Positions 45,026 to 54,064 of a DNA stretch of 64,000 nucleotides are shown here, piece by piece (the stretch's first letter is position 1; each line of letters opens with the position of its first letter). This DNA is from Rhodospirillaceae bacterium. Lineage in GTDB: Bacteria; Pseudomonadota; Alphaproteobacteria; Rhodospirillales; Rhodospirillaceae. Where the stretch lies: assembly GCA_947476695.1 (NCBI GenBank), contig CANJRD010000001.1, forward strand, positions 124,001 to 188,000, in the 5' to 3' direction. Below the pieces are notes generated by a model, which saw only the letters and a list, made by a program, of their open reading frames with translations, did not search any database and was not told the origin of the DNA. A program made the translations under genes and the position numbers.

Positions 45026-46035
45026 ACCTTCTCAGGCCCCACCGCGACGATGGCCTTGCCGACGTTGTCGCCCTTCATCAACCGCACGAAATGCGCCGGC
45101 GCGTTTTCAAGCCCGCTGACGTGATCTTCTTTCACCTTCAGCTTGCCATCGCGGACCAAAGGCGCGGCAATGCGCAGGTACTCCGGCATGTCCTGCTGAT
45201 AGTCATAGACCACCAGGCCTTTCAGCTTCGCGCGCTTGCCGACGAAAGCACCGAGCTGGATCGGCGTGAAGGTGCTGGAGAAATAGTCGCCCGGCCGGCC
45301 GCACAGCGTCACGGTGGCATAGTGGTTCAACTGCTTGCCCACGGCCTGCAGCATCGCGCCACCGACATTGTCGTGATAGCCATCGATGCCGTCGGGGCAG
45401 GCCGCCTTCAGCGCCTCTTCCCAATCGTTGGTCTTATAGTTGACGCAAGCATCGAAGCCGTATGTGCGCGTGACCAGCTGGCACTTCTCCGCCGAGCCCG
45501 CGATGCCGACGGCGCGCGCGCCAGCGCGCTTTGCGAGCTGGCCGCAGATCGCGCCGACCGGGCCGGCAGCGGCCGATACGACGAACGTCGATCCCAGCGC
45601 CGGCTGGATCAGATGCGTGACCGAGGCCCAGGCCGTGAGGCCCGGCATGCCGAGCACACCGATGGAGGTCGACAGAGGCCCTAACGTTTGGTCGATGCGG
45701 TCCCCCGCCCGTGCGCCGTCGATGGCCGCGAATTGCTGCCAGCCAGTATCCGCCACGATCACATCGCCGACGGCATAGTCCGGATGATTGCTGCGCACGA
45801 CGCGCGCGACATTGCGGCCGTAGATCACGTCGCCGGGATTGAGCAACGCGTAGCCGTGATGATCGCCGCGCATCGCTTTACGAATGAACGGGTCGAGCGA
45901 CAGATAGATATTGCGCACCAGCAGCTGACCGGGACCCGGCTGCGGCATCGCACCGTCGGCGACGGCGAAGTCGTCGACCGCCGGAACGCCATCGCGCTGA
46001 CGCTTGAGGACAATCTGTTTGTTACCGCCGGCCAT
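45022..46035 (-). CDS. NADP-dependent MDR oxidoreductase (CurA/leukotriene B4 dehydrogenase-like), copy 2
   Basis: 337 residues, medium-chain reductase without zinc ligands. The family segment SLDPFIRKAM near residue 48 and the nucleotide motif VSAAAGPVGAICGQLAKRAGARAVGIAG are as in prostaglandin or curcumin/2-alkenal reductases, which reduce enones with NADPH. It is nearly collinear with the gene just upstream on the same strand, from which it starts one base after overlapping stop/start codons. The two are tandem duplicates. The substrate is likely an alpha,beta-unsaturated ketone or aldehyde. Confidence 0.92.
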   Translation of the reverse strand: MAGGNKQIVLKRQRDGVPAVDDFAVADGAMPQPGPGQLLVRNIYLSLDPFIRKAMRGDHHGYALLNPGDVIYGRNVARVVRSNHPDYAVGDVIVADTGWQQFAAIDGARAGDRIDQTLGPLSTSIGVLGMPGLTAWASVTHLIQPALGSTFVVSAAAGPVGAICGQLAKRAGARAVGIAGSAEKCQLVTRTYGFDACVNYKTNDWEEALKAACPDGIDGYHDNVGGAMLQAVGKQLNHYATVTLCGRPGDYFSSTFTPIQLGAFVGKRAKLKGLVVYDYQQDMPEYLRIAAPLVRDGKLKVKEDHVSGLENAPAHFVRLMKGDNVGKAIVAVGPEKV

Positions 46036-47045
46036 CAGAGTTTCTCCGGCCCGATGACGACGATGGCTTTGCCGACGTTGTCGCCCTTCATCAGCTTCAC
46101 AAACAGCTGCGGGGCGAACTCGAGGCCCTCGATGCGATCTTCATGGATCGCGAGCTTGCCGTCGCGCAGCATCTGCGCGGCGACCTTGGTAAAGGCACCG
46201 TACTGCTCCTCGTAGTCGTAGACCACCAATCCATGCAGCTGCGTGCGCTTGCCGACAAACTGGCCGACGTTGTGGCCGACCCAGGCATCGGTGCGATTGT
46301 GCTGGGAGGCGAAGCCGCAGAGAACGATGCGTGCATAGGGGGTGGTCTGCGCCGTGACCGCGTCGAGCATTGGGCCCGCCACGTTGTCGAAATAGACCTG
46401 GATGCCGTTCCGGCATGCGGCCTTCAGCTGATCGGTCCAATTCTCGGCCTTGTAGTTCACGCAGGCATCGAAGCCGAACTTGTCCACCACCAGGCGGCAC
46501 TTCTCGTCACCGCCGGCGATGCCGACCACGCGTGCGCCTTTGGCTTTCGCAAGCTGACCGGCCGTCGCGCCCACCGGACCGGCGGCGGCGCTGACGACAA
46601 AAGTCTCCCCGATGCGAGGGCTGCCGAGCTTTTCCACACCGGCCCAGGCCGTCAACCCCGGCATGCCGAGCGCGCCGAGATAAGCCGACAGCGGCGCGTC
46701 CGCCTTGATCTTGCGCGCCTTGGTGCCGTCGCTGACGAAGAACTGCTGCCAGCCGCTTTCCGTCAGCACGTGATCGCCGACCCGATAGTCCGGGTGCTTG
46801 CTTTCGATCACTTCGCCGAGGCAGCGGCCGTAAATCACATCGCCCGGATTGAGCCGCACATGCCCCATGTGCCGGCCGGCGATGGCGCCGCGCTGATAGG
46901 GGTCGAGCGACAGATAGATATTGCGCAGCAGGAACTGGCCCGCGCCCGGCGTGGGGCGCTCGGCCTTGATCACCTGAAAGTCGGTGACCTTCGGCACGCC
47001 TTCCGGCTGGCGCGCAAGTTGGACCTGAAGGTTCGCCTCAGCCAT
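46035..47045 (-). CDS. NADP-dependent MDR oxidoreductase (CurA/leukotriene B4 dehydrogenase-like), copy 1
   Basis: 336 residues, paralogue of the following gene. It has SLDPYQRGAI, LTAWAGVEKL and VVSAAAGPVGATAGQLAKAKGARVVGIAG, with no zinc cysteines. Expected reaction: NADPH-dependent reduction of the double bond of enones or enals in the cytoplasm. It overlaps the stop of the Sel1/TPR-like gene by one base and the start of its paralogue by one base, so three genes (47638 to 45022) form one translationally coupled operon. Confidence 0.92.
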   Translation of the reverse strand: MAEANLQVQLARQPEGVPKVTDFQVIKAERPTPGAGQFLLRNIYLSLDPYQRGAIAGRHMGHVRLNPGDVIYGRCLGEVIESKHPDYRVGDHVLTESGWQQFFVSDGTKARKIKADAPLSAYLGALGMPGLTAWAGVEKLGSPRIGETFVVSAAAGPVGATAGQLAKAKGARVVGIAGGDEKCRLVVDKFGFDACVNYKAENWTDQLKAACRNGIQVYFDNVAGPMLDAVTAQTTPYARIVLCGFASQHNRTDAWVGHNVGQFVGKRTQLHGLVVYDYEEQYGAFTKVAAQMLRDGKLAIHEDRIEGLEFAPQLFVKLMKGDNVGKAIVVIGPEKL

Positions 47046-47638
47046 CAGCGCGCCGGCCCATCGAATTGCACGAGCAGATCCTCGACCAGGAAGCGGCCGA
47101 GATAATCCACCTGCGGCTCAGCGTCTTTCAGATAGGCGCGCATCTTCTCTTTCGTTGGCGCACTCGGACAGGCCTTGAAGCGCCCGCGCAGCGTGTCGCG
47201 CACCAGGCTCACTTCGGCGTTGAAGTGATGCTGTTCCGACGCCGCCGTCCAGTACTGCACCACCTTGCACTCATCCTGCGGCACGCCGTCGTATTTGCGC
47301 GTCATCAACATGCCGAGCATGAACTTCGCCTGGCGATAATCGAGATCGGCGGCGCGCTGGAACGAGGCCAGCGCGGGCGCGACCTGGTTGTCGTAAAACA
47401 GCACGCGGCCGAGCTGATACGAGAAGCGCGCCTCTTTCGGATGCGCGGCGACCGCGGCCTTGCAGGCGGCGATGGCCTTCGGCAGATCGATGTCCTTCTT
47501 CTCGATGCCGACGGTGATGCGGTCCGGGTCAGGCGGGTTGGCGGCGTTGCGGTCGCAGGCGTCGAGCGGGGCGGCCGCCTGTGCGACGGCGATGCCGCCC
47601 ATCAAAAACACCGCGCTCAGCAGGCTCGCGATCCGCAT
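47045..47638 (-). CDS. Secreted Sel1/TPR-like repeat protein
   Basis: 197 residues with a signal peptide (ASLLSAVFLMGGIAVAQAAA), then two or three short helical repeats: ACKAAVAAHPKEARFSYQLGRVL, ALASFQRAADLDYRQAKFMLGML. These fit Sel1-type or tetratricopeptide repeats for protein binding. Three Cys are present in the mature part. The start is the second of two possible ATG codons; the first would put six residues before the signal. It is first in the operon with the two MDR reductases, an odd companion for cytoplasmic enzymes. Confidence 0.78.
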   Translation of the reverse strand: MRIASLLSAVFLMGGIAVAQAAAPLDACDRNAANPPDPDRITVGIEKKDIDLPKAIAACKAAVAAHPKEARFSYQLGRVLFYDNQVAPALASFQRAADLDYRQAKFMLGMLMTRKYDGVPQDECKVVQYWTAASEQHHFNAEVSLVRDTLRGRFKACPSAPTKEKMRAYLKDAEPQVDYLGRFLVEDLLVQFDGPAR

Positions 47639-47772
47639 ATGCCAGTCCTTGGACAATCCTGAATTTCCGTCATGCTATACGCCCCGTATCGGGCTTCAAG
47701 CGCGGCGATTCACTGTTGATCTCAAGGGCTCAGGGGCCTATCGCTCAAGGCTCTGATTCCCGGGAGCTCCGC

Positions 47773-48606
47773 ATGTACGGACTGCAAGGCAAGGTGGCGA
47801 TTGTCACCGGCGCCGGACGGCCCAAGGGCCTTGGCGAGGCCATGGCCAAACGCCTGGCGGCCGAGGGCGCAGCCGTGGTCATTCACGATCTCGGCGAGGT
47901 CAAAGGCGACATCGCGCCGGCCCATGGCGTCGGCAAGGCCGCCGAGATGGACCAGATGGTCGCCGACATCCGCAAAGCCGGCGGCAAGGCGATGGCCTTG
48001 CGCGGCGACATGCTGATCGAGGCCGATGTCGAGAAGCTGGTCGCCGCGACCGTGGCGGAATTCGGCCGGCTCGACATCCTCGTGAACAATGCCGGCATCG
48101 GATACCTGTTCGGCCCCCTGCTGGAGATGACGCAGGAACACTGGGACGCGGTGCTGGGCGTGAACCTGCGCGGTTGCTTCTTCGGCATCAAGCATGCCGG
48201 CAAGCAGATGGTGAAACAGGGCCAGGGCGGCCGCATCATCAACATCGCGAGCCAAGCCGCGAAGTCGGCTTTCGCGAATACCGCCGCCTATACATCCTCG
48301 AAGCACGGGCTCGTCGGCCTGACGCGCGTCGCCGCGCTTGAGCTTGGTGCGCATAAGATCACCGTGAATGCGATCTGCCCGAACCATGTCACCACCGGGC
48401 TCGGCGCCTGGCAGAACGACTTCATGTCGAAGGCGCAAGGCAAGACGATGGACGAATACATGGGCGCGATGCGCGCGCGCATTCCGCTGGGACGCCCCGG
48501 CCTGCCCGACGACATCGCCAAGGCTTGCGCTTTCCTCTGCTCCGACGAAGCCGATTACATCACCGCCGAGTGCATGAATGTCTCCGGCGGCGAAGAATAC
48601 CACTAA
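47773..48606 (+). CDS. Short-chain dehydrogenase/reductase
   Basis: 277 residues. The Rossmann motif is TGAGRPKGLGEAMA, then NNAGIGYLFGPL, and the catalytic Tyr and Lys lie in AAYTSSKHGLVG. GGGAG at 47762-47766 gives the ATG start. The GLGEA variant of the glycine motif and the C-terminal MNVSGGEEYH are consistent with a hydroxyacyl- or hydroxy-acid dehydrogenase, but the substrate is not shown. It is the first gene of a six-gene rightward run. Confidence 0.92.
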   Translation: MYGLQGKVAIVTGAGRPKGLGEAMAKRLAAEGAAVVIHDLGEVKGDIAPAHGVGKAAEMDQMVADIRKAGGKAMALRGDMLIEADVEKLVAATVAEFGRLDILVNNAGIGYLFGPLLEMTQEHWDAVLGVNLRGCFFGIKHAGKQMVKQGQGGRIINIASQAAKSAFANTAAYTSSKHGLVGLTRVAALELGAHKITVNAICPNHVTTGLGAWQNDFMSKAQGKTMDEYMGAMRARIPLGRPGLPDDIAKACAFLCSDEADYITAECMNVSGGEEYH

Positions 48607-48618
48607 GGAAAAATCGCG

Positions 48619-49476
48619 ATGACCAAGATAAGTTGGCCCAACGGCGCGCGGCTTGCCATGTCGCTGGTGGTGAACGTCGAAGAAGGCGCCGAGGGCAATA
48701 TCCTCGACGGCGACAAGGGGCCGGAACCCGTCGACGAGTTCCAGGTATCGCTGGCCAAGCCCATCCGCAATTTCGGCAACGAGACGAATTACCAGTACGG
48801 CATCCGCGCCGGCGCGCCGCGCGTGCTGAAACTGCTGAAAGATACGGGTGTGAAAGCGACCTTCACCTCCGCCGCCGTGGCGCTGGAACGCGCCCCGCAG
48901 GTCGCGGAAGCCATCGCCGCTGAGGGGCACGAAGTCTGCGCCCACGGCTATCGCTGGGCCGCGCAGCACAAATTCGACGAAGCCGGCGAGCGCGAGTTCA
49001 TCACCAAGGCGCGCGATTCAATCGCCAAGACCACCGGCACCGCGCCGGTGGGCTGGCTGTCACGCTATCTGCATACGGAGCGCACGCGCAGCATCCTGGC
49101 GCAGGAAGGCTTCACCTATCATATGGACGATTTCTCCGACGACATGCCGTTTTGGGATGTGGCCGGCGGGAAACCCATCGTCGTCGTGCCCTATGCGCTC
49201 GACACCAACGACATGAAGATGTGGATGGCACCGGGCTACACCGCCAACGACTGGCTGGCCTATGCCATCGACACCTTCGACGAGCTTTATGCAGAGACCC
49301 TGGAAGAGCCGAAGATCATGTCGCTGGGCGTGCACTTGCGCATCATCGGCCGCCCCGGCCGCATCGGCAAATTGCGTAAGTTCATTCAACACGCCCAGTC
49401 GCGTCCCGATGTGTGGTTCGCCACCCGCCGGGAAATCGCGGAGGCCTTCGCGGCGCAAGTCAAAGCGCCCACTTAA
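48619..49476 (+). CDS. Polysaccharide deacetylase-fold hydrolase (PuuE-like)
   Basis: 285 residues of the NodB/CE4 fold. The N-terminal VNVEEGAEGNI resembles the VNYEEG motif of PuuE allantoinase and related amidohydrolases. EVCAHGYRWAAQH and a C-terminal SLGVHLRIIGRPGR supply likely metal-site histidines. It begins 12 bases after the SDR gene. Members of this group hydrolyse cyclic or linear amides as well as N-acetyl groups, so in this operon it may open a ring or cleave an amide. No signal peptide is present, so it is cytoplasmic. Confidence 0.85.
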   Translation: MTKISWPNGARLAMSLVVNVEEGAEGNILDGDKGPEPVDEFQVSLAKPIRNFGNETNYQYGIRAGAPRVLKLLKDTGVKATFTSAAVALERAPQVAEAIAAEGHEVCAHGYRWAAQHKFDEAGEREFITKARDSIAKTTGTAPVGWLSRYLHTERTRSILAQEGFTYHMDDFSDDMPFWDVAGGKPIVVVPYALDTNDMKMWMAPGYTANDWLAYAIDTFDELYAETLEEPKIMSLGVHLRIIGRPGRIGKLRKFIQHAQSRPDVWFATRREIAEAFAAQVKAPT

Positions 49477-49490
49477 AGGAGAGAACACGC

Positions 49491-50009
49491 ATGGTTTGGG
49501 AATCCGTCAAAGTCGGCGAGAACCGCTATCGCGAACGCGGCGGCCGCTACTTCGAGGACTTCAAGGTCGGCGACATCTATGAACATCGCCCCGGCCGCAC
49601 CATCAGCGAGACCGACAACACCTGGTTCACGCTGCTGACCATGAACCAGCATCCGCTGCATTTCGACGCGGCCTATAACGAGCACACCGAGTTCAAGAAG
49701 CCGCTGGTGAATTCATGCCTGACGCTGTCGATCGTCACGGGCATGAGCGTATCCGACGTCAGCCAGAAGACGCTGGCCAACCTCGGCTGGAACGACATCA
49801 AGCTGCCGCATCCGGTGTTCCACGGCGACACGCTGTACTCGGAATCGGAAGTGATTGAGACGCGGCCGTCGAAAAGCCGTCCGGGCCAGGGCATCGTCAA
49901 GGTGAAGACCACCGGCAAGAACCAGAACGGCGACATCGTCTGCACGTTCGAGCGCACCATGCTGATCATGGGCCGCGACAACGAACTCGAAAAGAAGGCT
50001 GGGTATTGA
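49491..50009 (+). CDS. MaoC-family dehydratase/hydratase
   Basis: 172 residues with a hotdog fold. The hydratase-like motif is MNQHPLHFDAAYN with catalytic Asp/His candidates, followed by KPLVNSCLTLSI and GDTLYSESEV. It resembles MaoC proteins that hydrate short enoyl-CoA or mesaconyl-type substrates. It starts 14 bases after the deacetylase-fold gene with a strong AAAGGAGAG site and is followed by acyl-CoA dehydrogenase 1 base after its stop. Confidence 0.92.
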   Translation: MVWESVKVGENRYRERGGRYFEDFKVGDIYEHRPGRTISETDNTWFTLLTMNQHPLHFDAAYNEHTEFKKPLVNSCLTLSIVTGMSVSDVSQKTLANLGWNDIKLPHPVFHGDTLYSESEVIETRPSKSRPGQGIVKVKTTGKNQNGDIVCTFERTMLIMGRDNELEKKAGY

Positions 50010-50010
50010 C

Positions 50011-51165
50011 GTGACCATCTCCGCCGAAGAACTCGACGCTATTCGCGATTCCGTGCGGGCTTTGTGCACGCAATTCCCCGGAACCTATTGGCGTGAACTG
50101 GATCAGAATCGCGAATACCCCACCGCCTTCGTAACGGCGCTGACCGAGTCCGGTTTCCTTGGCGCCCTGATCCCGGAAGAATACGGCGGCAGCGGCCTTG
50201 GCTTGCGGGCGGCCTGCGCGATTCTTGAGGAGATCCACAAGAACGGCTGCAATGCGGGTGCCGCGCACGCTCAGATGTACACGATGGGCACCGTGCTGAA
50301 GCACGGCAGCCCGACGCAGAAGAAAGAATGGCTGCCGAAGATCGCTTCGGGGGAAATCCGCCTGCAGGCCTTCGGCGTGACGGAACCAACGTCGGGCTCG
50401 GATACGATGTCTCTGTCGACTACGGCTGTCAGGCAAGGCGACCACTACGTCATCAACGGTCAGAAAATCTGGACCAGCCGCGCCGAGCACTCGGACTACA
50501 TGCTGCTGCTGGCGCGCACCACACCTAAGGAGGACGTGAAGAAGAAGGGCGAAGGCCTTTCGGTCTTCATGCTCGACATGCGGGGCGCGAAAGGCCTGAC
50601 CATCCGGCCGATCCGCACCATGATGAACCACGCCACCACTGAGGTTTTCTTCGACAACGTGACGGTGCCCGCCGCCAACATGATCGGCGAGGAAGGCCAG
50701 GGCTTCCGCTATATCCTGGGCAGCATGAATGCCGAGCGCACGCTGATCGGCGCGGAGTGCCTGGGCGACGCGCAGTGGTTCATCAACAAAGCCACAGCTT
50801 ACGCCAACGAGCGTAAGGTATTCGGACGCCTCATCGGTCAGAACCAGGGTGTCGCCTTCCCGCTCGCCCGCGCCTATGCGCAGTATCGCGCCGCCGCCTT
50901 GATGATACAGCGCTCGGCGGAGATGTTCGACGCCGGCGAGAAGAATGCCGAGGAAGCGAACATCGGCAAGATGCTGGCTTCCGAAGCTTCCTGGGCGGCA
51001 GCGGAAGTCTGCGTCCAGGTGCACGGCGGCTTCGCCTTTGCCGAGGAGTTCGACATCGAACGCAAGTTCCGCGAGGCGCGGCTGTATCAGGTGGCGCCGA
51101 TCTCGACCAACCTGATCCTTTCTTACGTCGCCGAACACGTCCTCGGCTTGCCGCGCTCATACTAA
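50011..51165 (+). CDS. Acyl-CoA dehydrogenase family protein
   Basis: 384 residues, FAD-dependent. Domain order is standard: N-terminal helical (AILEEIHKNGCNAG), middle beta (FGVTEPTSGSDTMSLSTTAV), C-terminal helical ending LILSYVAEHVLGLPRSY. Where many acyl-CoA dehydrogenases have YEGT with the catalytic Glu, this one has LYQVAPIS, so the base must lie elsewhere or the reaction differs. GTG start, one base after the MaoC stop. It likely introduces the double bond that MaoC hydrates. Confidence 0.93.
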   Translation: MTISAEELDAIRDSVRALCTQFPGTYWRELDQNREYPTAFVTALTESGFLGALIPEEYGGSGLGLRAACAILEEIHKNGCNAGAAHAQMYTMGTVLKHGSPTQKKEWLPKIASGEIRLQAFGVTEPTSGSDTMSLSTTAVRQGDHYVINGQKIWTSRAEHSDYMLLLARTTPKEDVKKKGEGLSVFMLDMRGAKGLTIRPIRTMMNHATTEVFFDNVTVPAANMIGEEGQGFRYILGSMNAERTLIGAECLGDAQWFINKATAYANERKVFGRLIGQNQGVAFPLARAYAQYRAAALMIQRSAEMFDAGEKNAEEANIGKMLASEASWAAAEVCVQVHGGFAFAEEFDIERKFREARLYQVAPISTNLILSYVAEHVLGLPRSY

Positions 51166-51178
51166 GAAAGCCACGCAG

Positions 51179-52567
51179 ATGCCGACGCTTCCGCCGTATT
51201 TCGCAGCCCTCGATCTGAACCAGATGCTGACCGATCACCCGATCGGTGAAGACTTCACCAAGCGGTTCGCCAAGATCAGCCGCGACGAATTGCGCGCGCA
51301 ACAGAACCGCCTGTTCATGAAATGCTTCGCCCGCGCCTGGACGACGCCGTTCTATCAGCGTCTGTGGGGCAACCAGGGCATCGAGGCCGGCGACATCCGC
51401 GGCCTCGACGATATCGAGAAGCTGCCGGTGTTCAGCAAGTCGGATCTGATGGAGAGCCTGGAGATCGCGCCGCCGTTCGGCGACTTCGCCGGTACGGATC
51501 TCCGGCGCGACGATCATCTCCCGGCGGTGATGCACACCACTTCTGGCACCACTGGCTTACCGCAGGTGCTGCTGTTCGGGCCGAAGACGCGCGAGATGCA
51601 GAACCTGCTGGTGGGCCGCGCCTACCTTTGGCAGGGCATGAAGGGTTCCGACGTCGTGCATTCGGTCTATGGCCACGGCATGGTGAACGCGGGCCACTAC
51701 ATGCGCGAAGCGGTCCTGCATTTCACCAACGCGATCTTCATGTCCGCAGGTACGGGCGTCGAGACGCGTTCGGTGCAACAGCTCGCCCTGATGAAGCGCT
51801 TCGGCGCCACCGTCATTGTCGGCTTCATCGATTATGTGAAGCGCCTGGCGCACGTCGCGCGCGAGGAAGGCATCGACCCGAAGCGCGATCTGAAGATCCG
51901 CATGATCTCCGGCCACTTCGGTCGTGAGAACATCAAGGAGATCTCCGATCTGTGGGGCGGCGCTGAGTGCTACGACTGGTACGGCGTCGGCGACACCGGC
52001 ATCATCATGAGCGAAGGCCCCGACCGCGACGGCCAATACATCTTCGAGGACGGCCACTACGTCGAGATCCTCGATCTGGACACAGGCAAGCCGGTGCCGG
52101 ATGGACAAAGTGGCGATCTGGTCTGCACCGTCCTGTTCAAGGACGACCTCTATCCCATGATCCGCTTCAATACCCACGACGTCTCCGCGATCCGCAAAGG
52201 CAGTCCGGGGCTGGTGAACTTCCGCCGCACCGACGGCTTCCTGGGCCGGTCGGACAACATGGTGAAGCTGCGCGGCATCAACGTTTTCCCGCAAGGCCTT
52301 GGCGGAGTGCTGACGGATATCTCCGCTTTCAAGGGCGAGTTCTTCTGTCGCGCCATCCGCGATGCACAGGGGCGCGACGACATGATCGTGATGGTCGAAG
52401 TCGACACACCGCAAGCGCCGGGCCTGAACGAGGAAATCCAGAAGCTGCTGAAGACGCGCATTGGCGTGGAGATGAAGATCGAGCTGCATGCAAAAGGCGC
52501 ACTCGCCGACCTGACCGAGGTCGACAAGCGCCAGAAGCCGAAGCGGTTATCGGACGAGCGCTTCTAA
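51179..52567 (+). CDS. AMP-forming CoA ligase (phenylacetate--CoA ligase-like)
   Basis: 462 residues of the PaaK-type adenylate-forming family. The P-loop-like region is VMHTTSGTTGLPQVLLFG, the second motif is YGVGDTGIIMSEGP, then LYPMIRFNTHDVS and the C-terminal DMIVMVEVD. It activates a carboxylic acid as its CoA thioester. It lacks a signal and starts 13 bases after the acyl-CoA dehydrogenase. Its stop overlaps the amidase start (TAATG). Whether the acid is phenylacetate, another aryl acid or an aliphatic acid is open. Confidence 0.92.
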   Translation: MPTLPPYFAALDLNQMLTDHPIGEDFTKRFAKISRDELRAQQNRLFMKCFARAWTTPFYQRLWGNQGIEAGDIRGLDDIEKLPVFSKSDLMESLEIAPPFGDFAGTDLRRDDHLPAVMHTTSGTTGLPQVLLFGPKTREMQNLLVGRAYLWQGMKGSDVVHSVYGHGMVNAGHYMREAVLHFTNAIFMSAGTGVETRSVQQLALMKRFGATVIVGFIDYVKRLAHVAREEGIDPKRDLKIRMISGHFGRENIKEISDLWGGAECYDWYGVGDTGIIMSEGPDRDGQYIFEDGHYVEILDLDTGKPVPDGQSGDLVCTVLFKDDLYPMIRFNTHDVSAIRKGSPGLVNFRRTDGFLGRSDNMVKLRGINVFPQGLGGVLTDISAFKGEFFCRAIRDAQGRDDMIVMVEVDTPQAPGLNEEIQKLLKTRIGVEMKIELHAKGALADLTEVDKRQKPKRLSDERF

Positions 52568-53961
52568 TGAGCGCGGACGGTGACACCCCCCTGGGCGTGA
52601 GCGCCGTTAGCGCGGCGCTGGCGCGCGGAGAAATCACGGCAACCGATCTGACGCAGACATATCTTGCGCGTATCGACGCGCGCGATCCGGCGCTGAACAG
52701 CTTCATTAGCCGCACCCCAGAACTGGGATTGCGGGCAGCCGTGGCCTCCGACGCGCGGCGGCGCGCGGGCGCTGCGCGCGGGCCGCTCGACGGCGTGCCG
52801 ATCGCGATTAAGGACAACATAGACGTGGCTGGCGTGCCGACCACAGGCGGCATCGGCGCATTGCGCGGCCGCATTGCCGAGACCGACGCCCCCGTAATCG
52901 CGCGACTGAAGGCCGCCGGCGCGGTCATCCTCGGCAAGCTCAACATGCACGAAGCCGCACATGGCGGCACGACGGCGAACGTTGCCTACGGCCTTTGCCA
53001 CAATCCGCATCGCCACGGCTATACGCCGGGTGGATCTTCTGGCGGATCGGGCGTCGCGGTTGCAGCGGGATTGTGCGCGGCGGCGCTGGGCACCGATACA
53101 CTCGGGTCCGTGCGCCTGCCCGCGTCGCTGTGCGGCGTGACGGGCTTTAAACCGACGCAAGGTCTGGTCAGCACCCGTGGCGTGCTGCCGCTGTGCTGGA
53201 CGCTCGATCACGTCGGGGCCCTCGCCCCGCGAGTCGCGGACTTGCGTATGATGCTGGAAGTAATGGCTGGCTTCGATCCTGAGGATGCCGTGGCCCGCCG
53301 CGCGCCGTCATGGCTGACCCTCGGTTCCGGCCAGAGACTGCAGGGCTTGCGCCTCGGCTGCCTGAATCCGACGGCGATCGTCGGGGAGCCGATCGATGCG
53401 GAAGTGGGCGCCGCGTATGAGCGTGCGATCGCAACCCTGCGCGACCTGGGCGCGTCGATGATCGACATCGAACTGCCGGGCTATAACTCCACCGCGTTGC
53501 GCAGTAAGGCGATGCTGATGATGGAAGGCGACCTGGCGATTTTCTATGCCGACGATCTTGCGCGTGATCCGGACGGATTCACGCAGGAACTTCATCAAGG
53601 CATCGCTTATGGCCGCAATCAGAACGCCCCGCGCATGTCCGAGGCCTATCGTATGATCCGCGACGTCGCCCCAATCATGCGCGCGGCCTTCGCCAAGGTG
53701 GACGCGCTGATCATGCCCACGACTCCGGTGCCGGCTTTCCCGTTCACGCAGGCCATGCCCAAGACCCTGGCCTCCTTCACGGCGCTGGCCAACTACATCG
53801 GCGCCCCAGCGGCCACGGTGCCGATGGGCAAAACGGCCGGCGGTCTGCCCCTGGGCCTGCAGATCGTCGCCCGGGAATGGCAGGACGCCCGGGTTCTGAA
53901 CATCGCGGACGCCTACGAATCGGCCGCCAAACACGATATGGCCCCACCGCCCGCTTCGTAA
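52567..53961 (+). CDS. Amidase signature-family protein
   Basis: 464 residues. Catalytic Lys is in PIAIKDNIDVAGV, the cis-Ser region is YTPGGSSGGSGVA, and the nucleophile Ser is in DTLGSVRLPASLCG, where the usual second Gly of GGS is Leu. It hydrolyses an amide to acid plus ammonia or amine in the cytoplasm. The start is the ATG overlapping the ligase stop, so the ligase would directly accept the acid made here. This gene ends the six-gene run. Confidence 0.93.
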   Translation: MSADGDTPLGVSAVSAALARGEITATDLTQTYLARIDARDPALNSFISRTPELGLRAAVASDARRRAGAARGPLDGVPIAIKDNIDVAGVPTTGGIGALRGRIAETDAPVIARLKAAGAVILGKLNMHEAAHGGTTANVAYGLCHNPHRHGYTPGGSSGGSGVAVAAGLCAAALGTDTLGSVRLPASLCGVTGFKPTQGLVSTRGVLPLCWTLDHVGALAPRVADLRMMLEVMAGFDPEDAVARRAPSWLTLGSGQRLQGLRLGCLNPTAIVGEPIDAEVGAAYERAIATLRDLGASMIDIELPGYNSTALRSKAMLMMEGDLAIFYADDLARDPDGFTQELHQGIAYGRNQNAPRMSEAYRMIRDVAPIMRAAFAKVDALIMPTTPVPAFPFTQAMPKTLASFTALANYIGAPAATVPMGKTAGGLPLGLQIVAREWQDARVLNIADAYESAAKHDMAPPPAS

Positions 53962-54064
53962 GCGGGAACCCGAACAGTACCCACACCGTTTCGTCTAAAG
54001 TGCCGACAGGCTTTCTCGTGCAAATTGCGCGCTGTGTGGCTGTTCAGACGGAGCTTGTTGCCCG

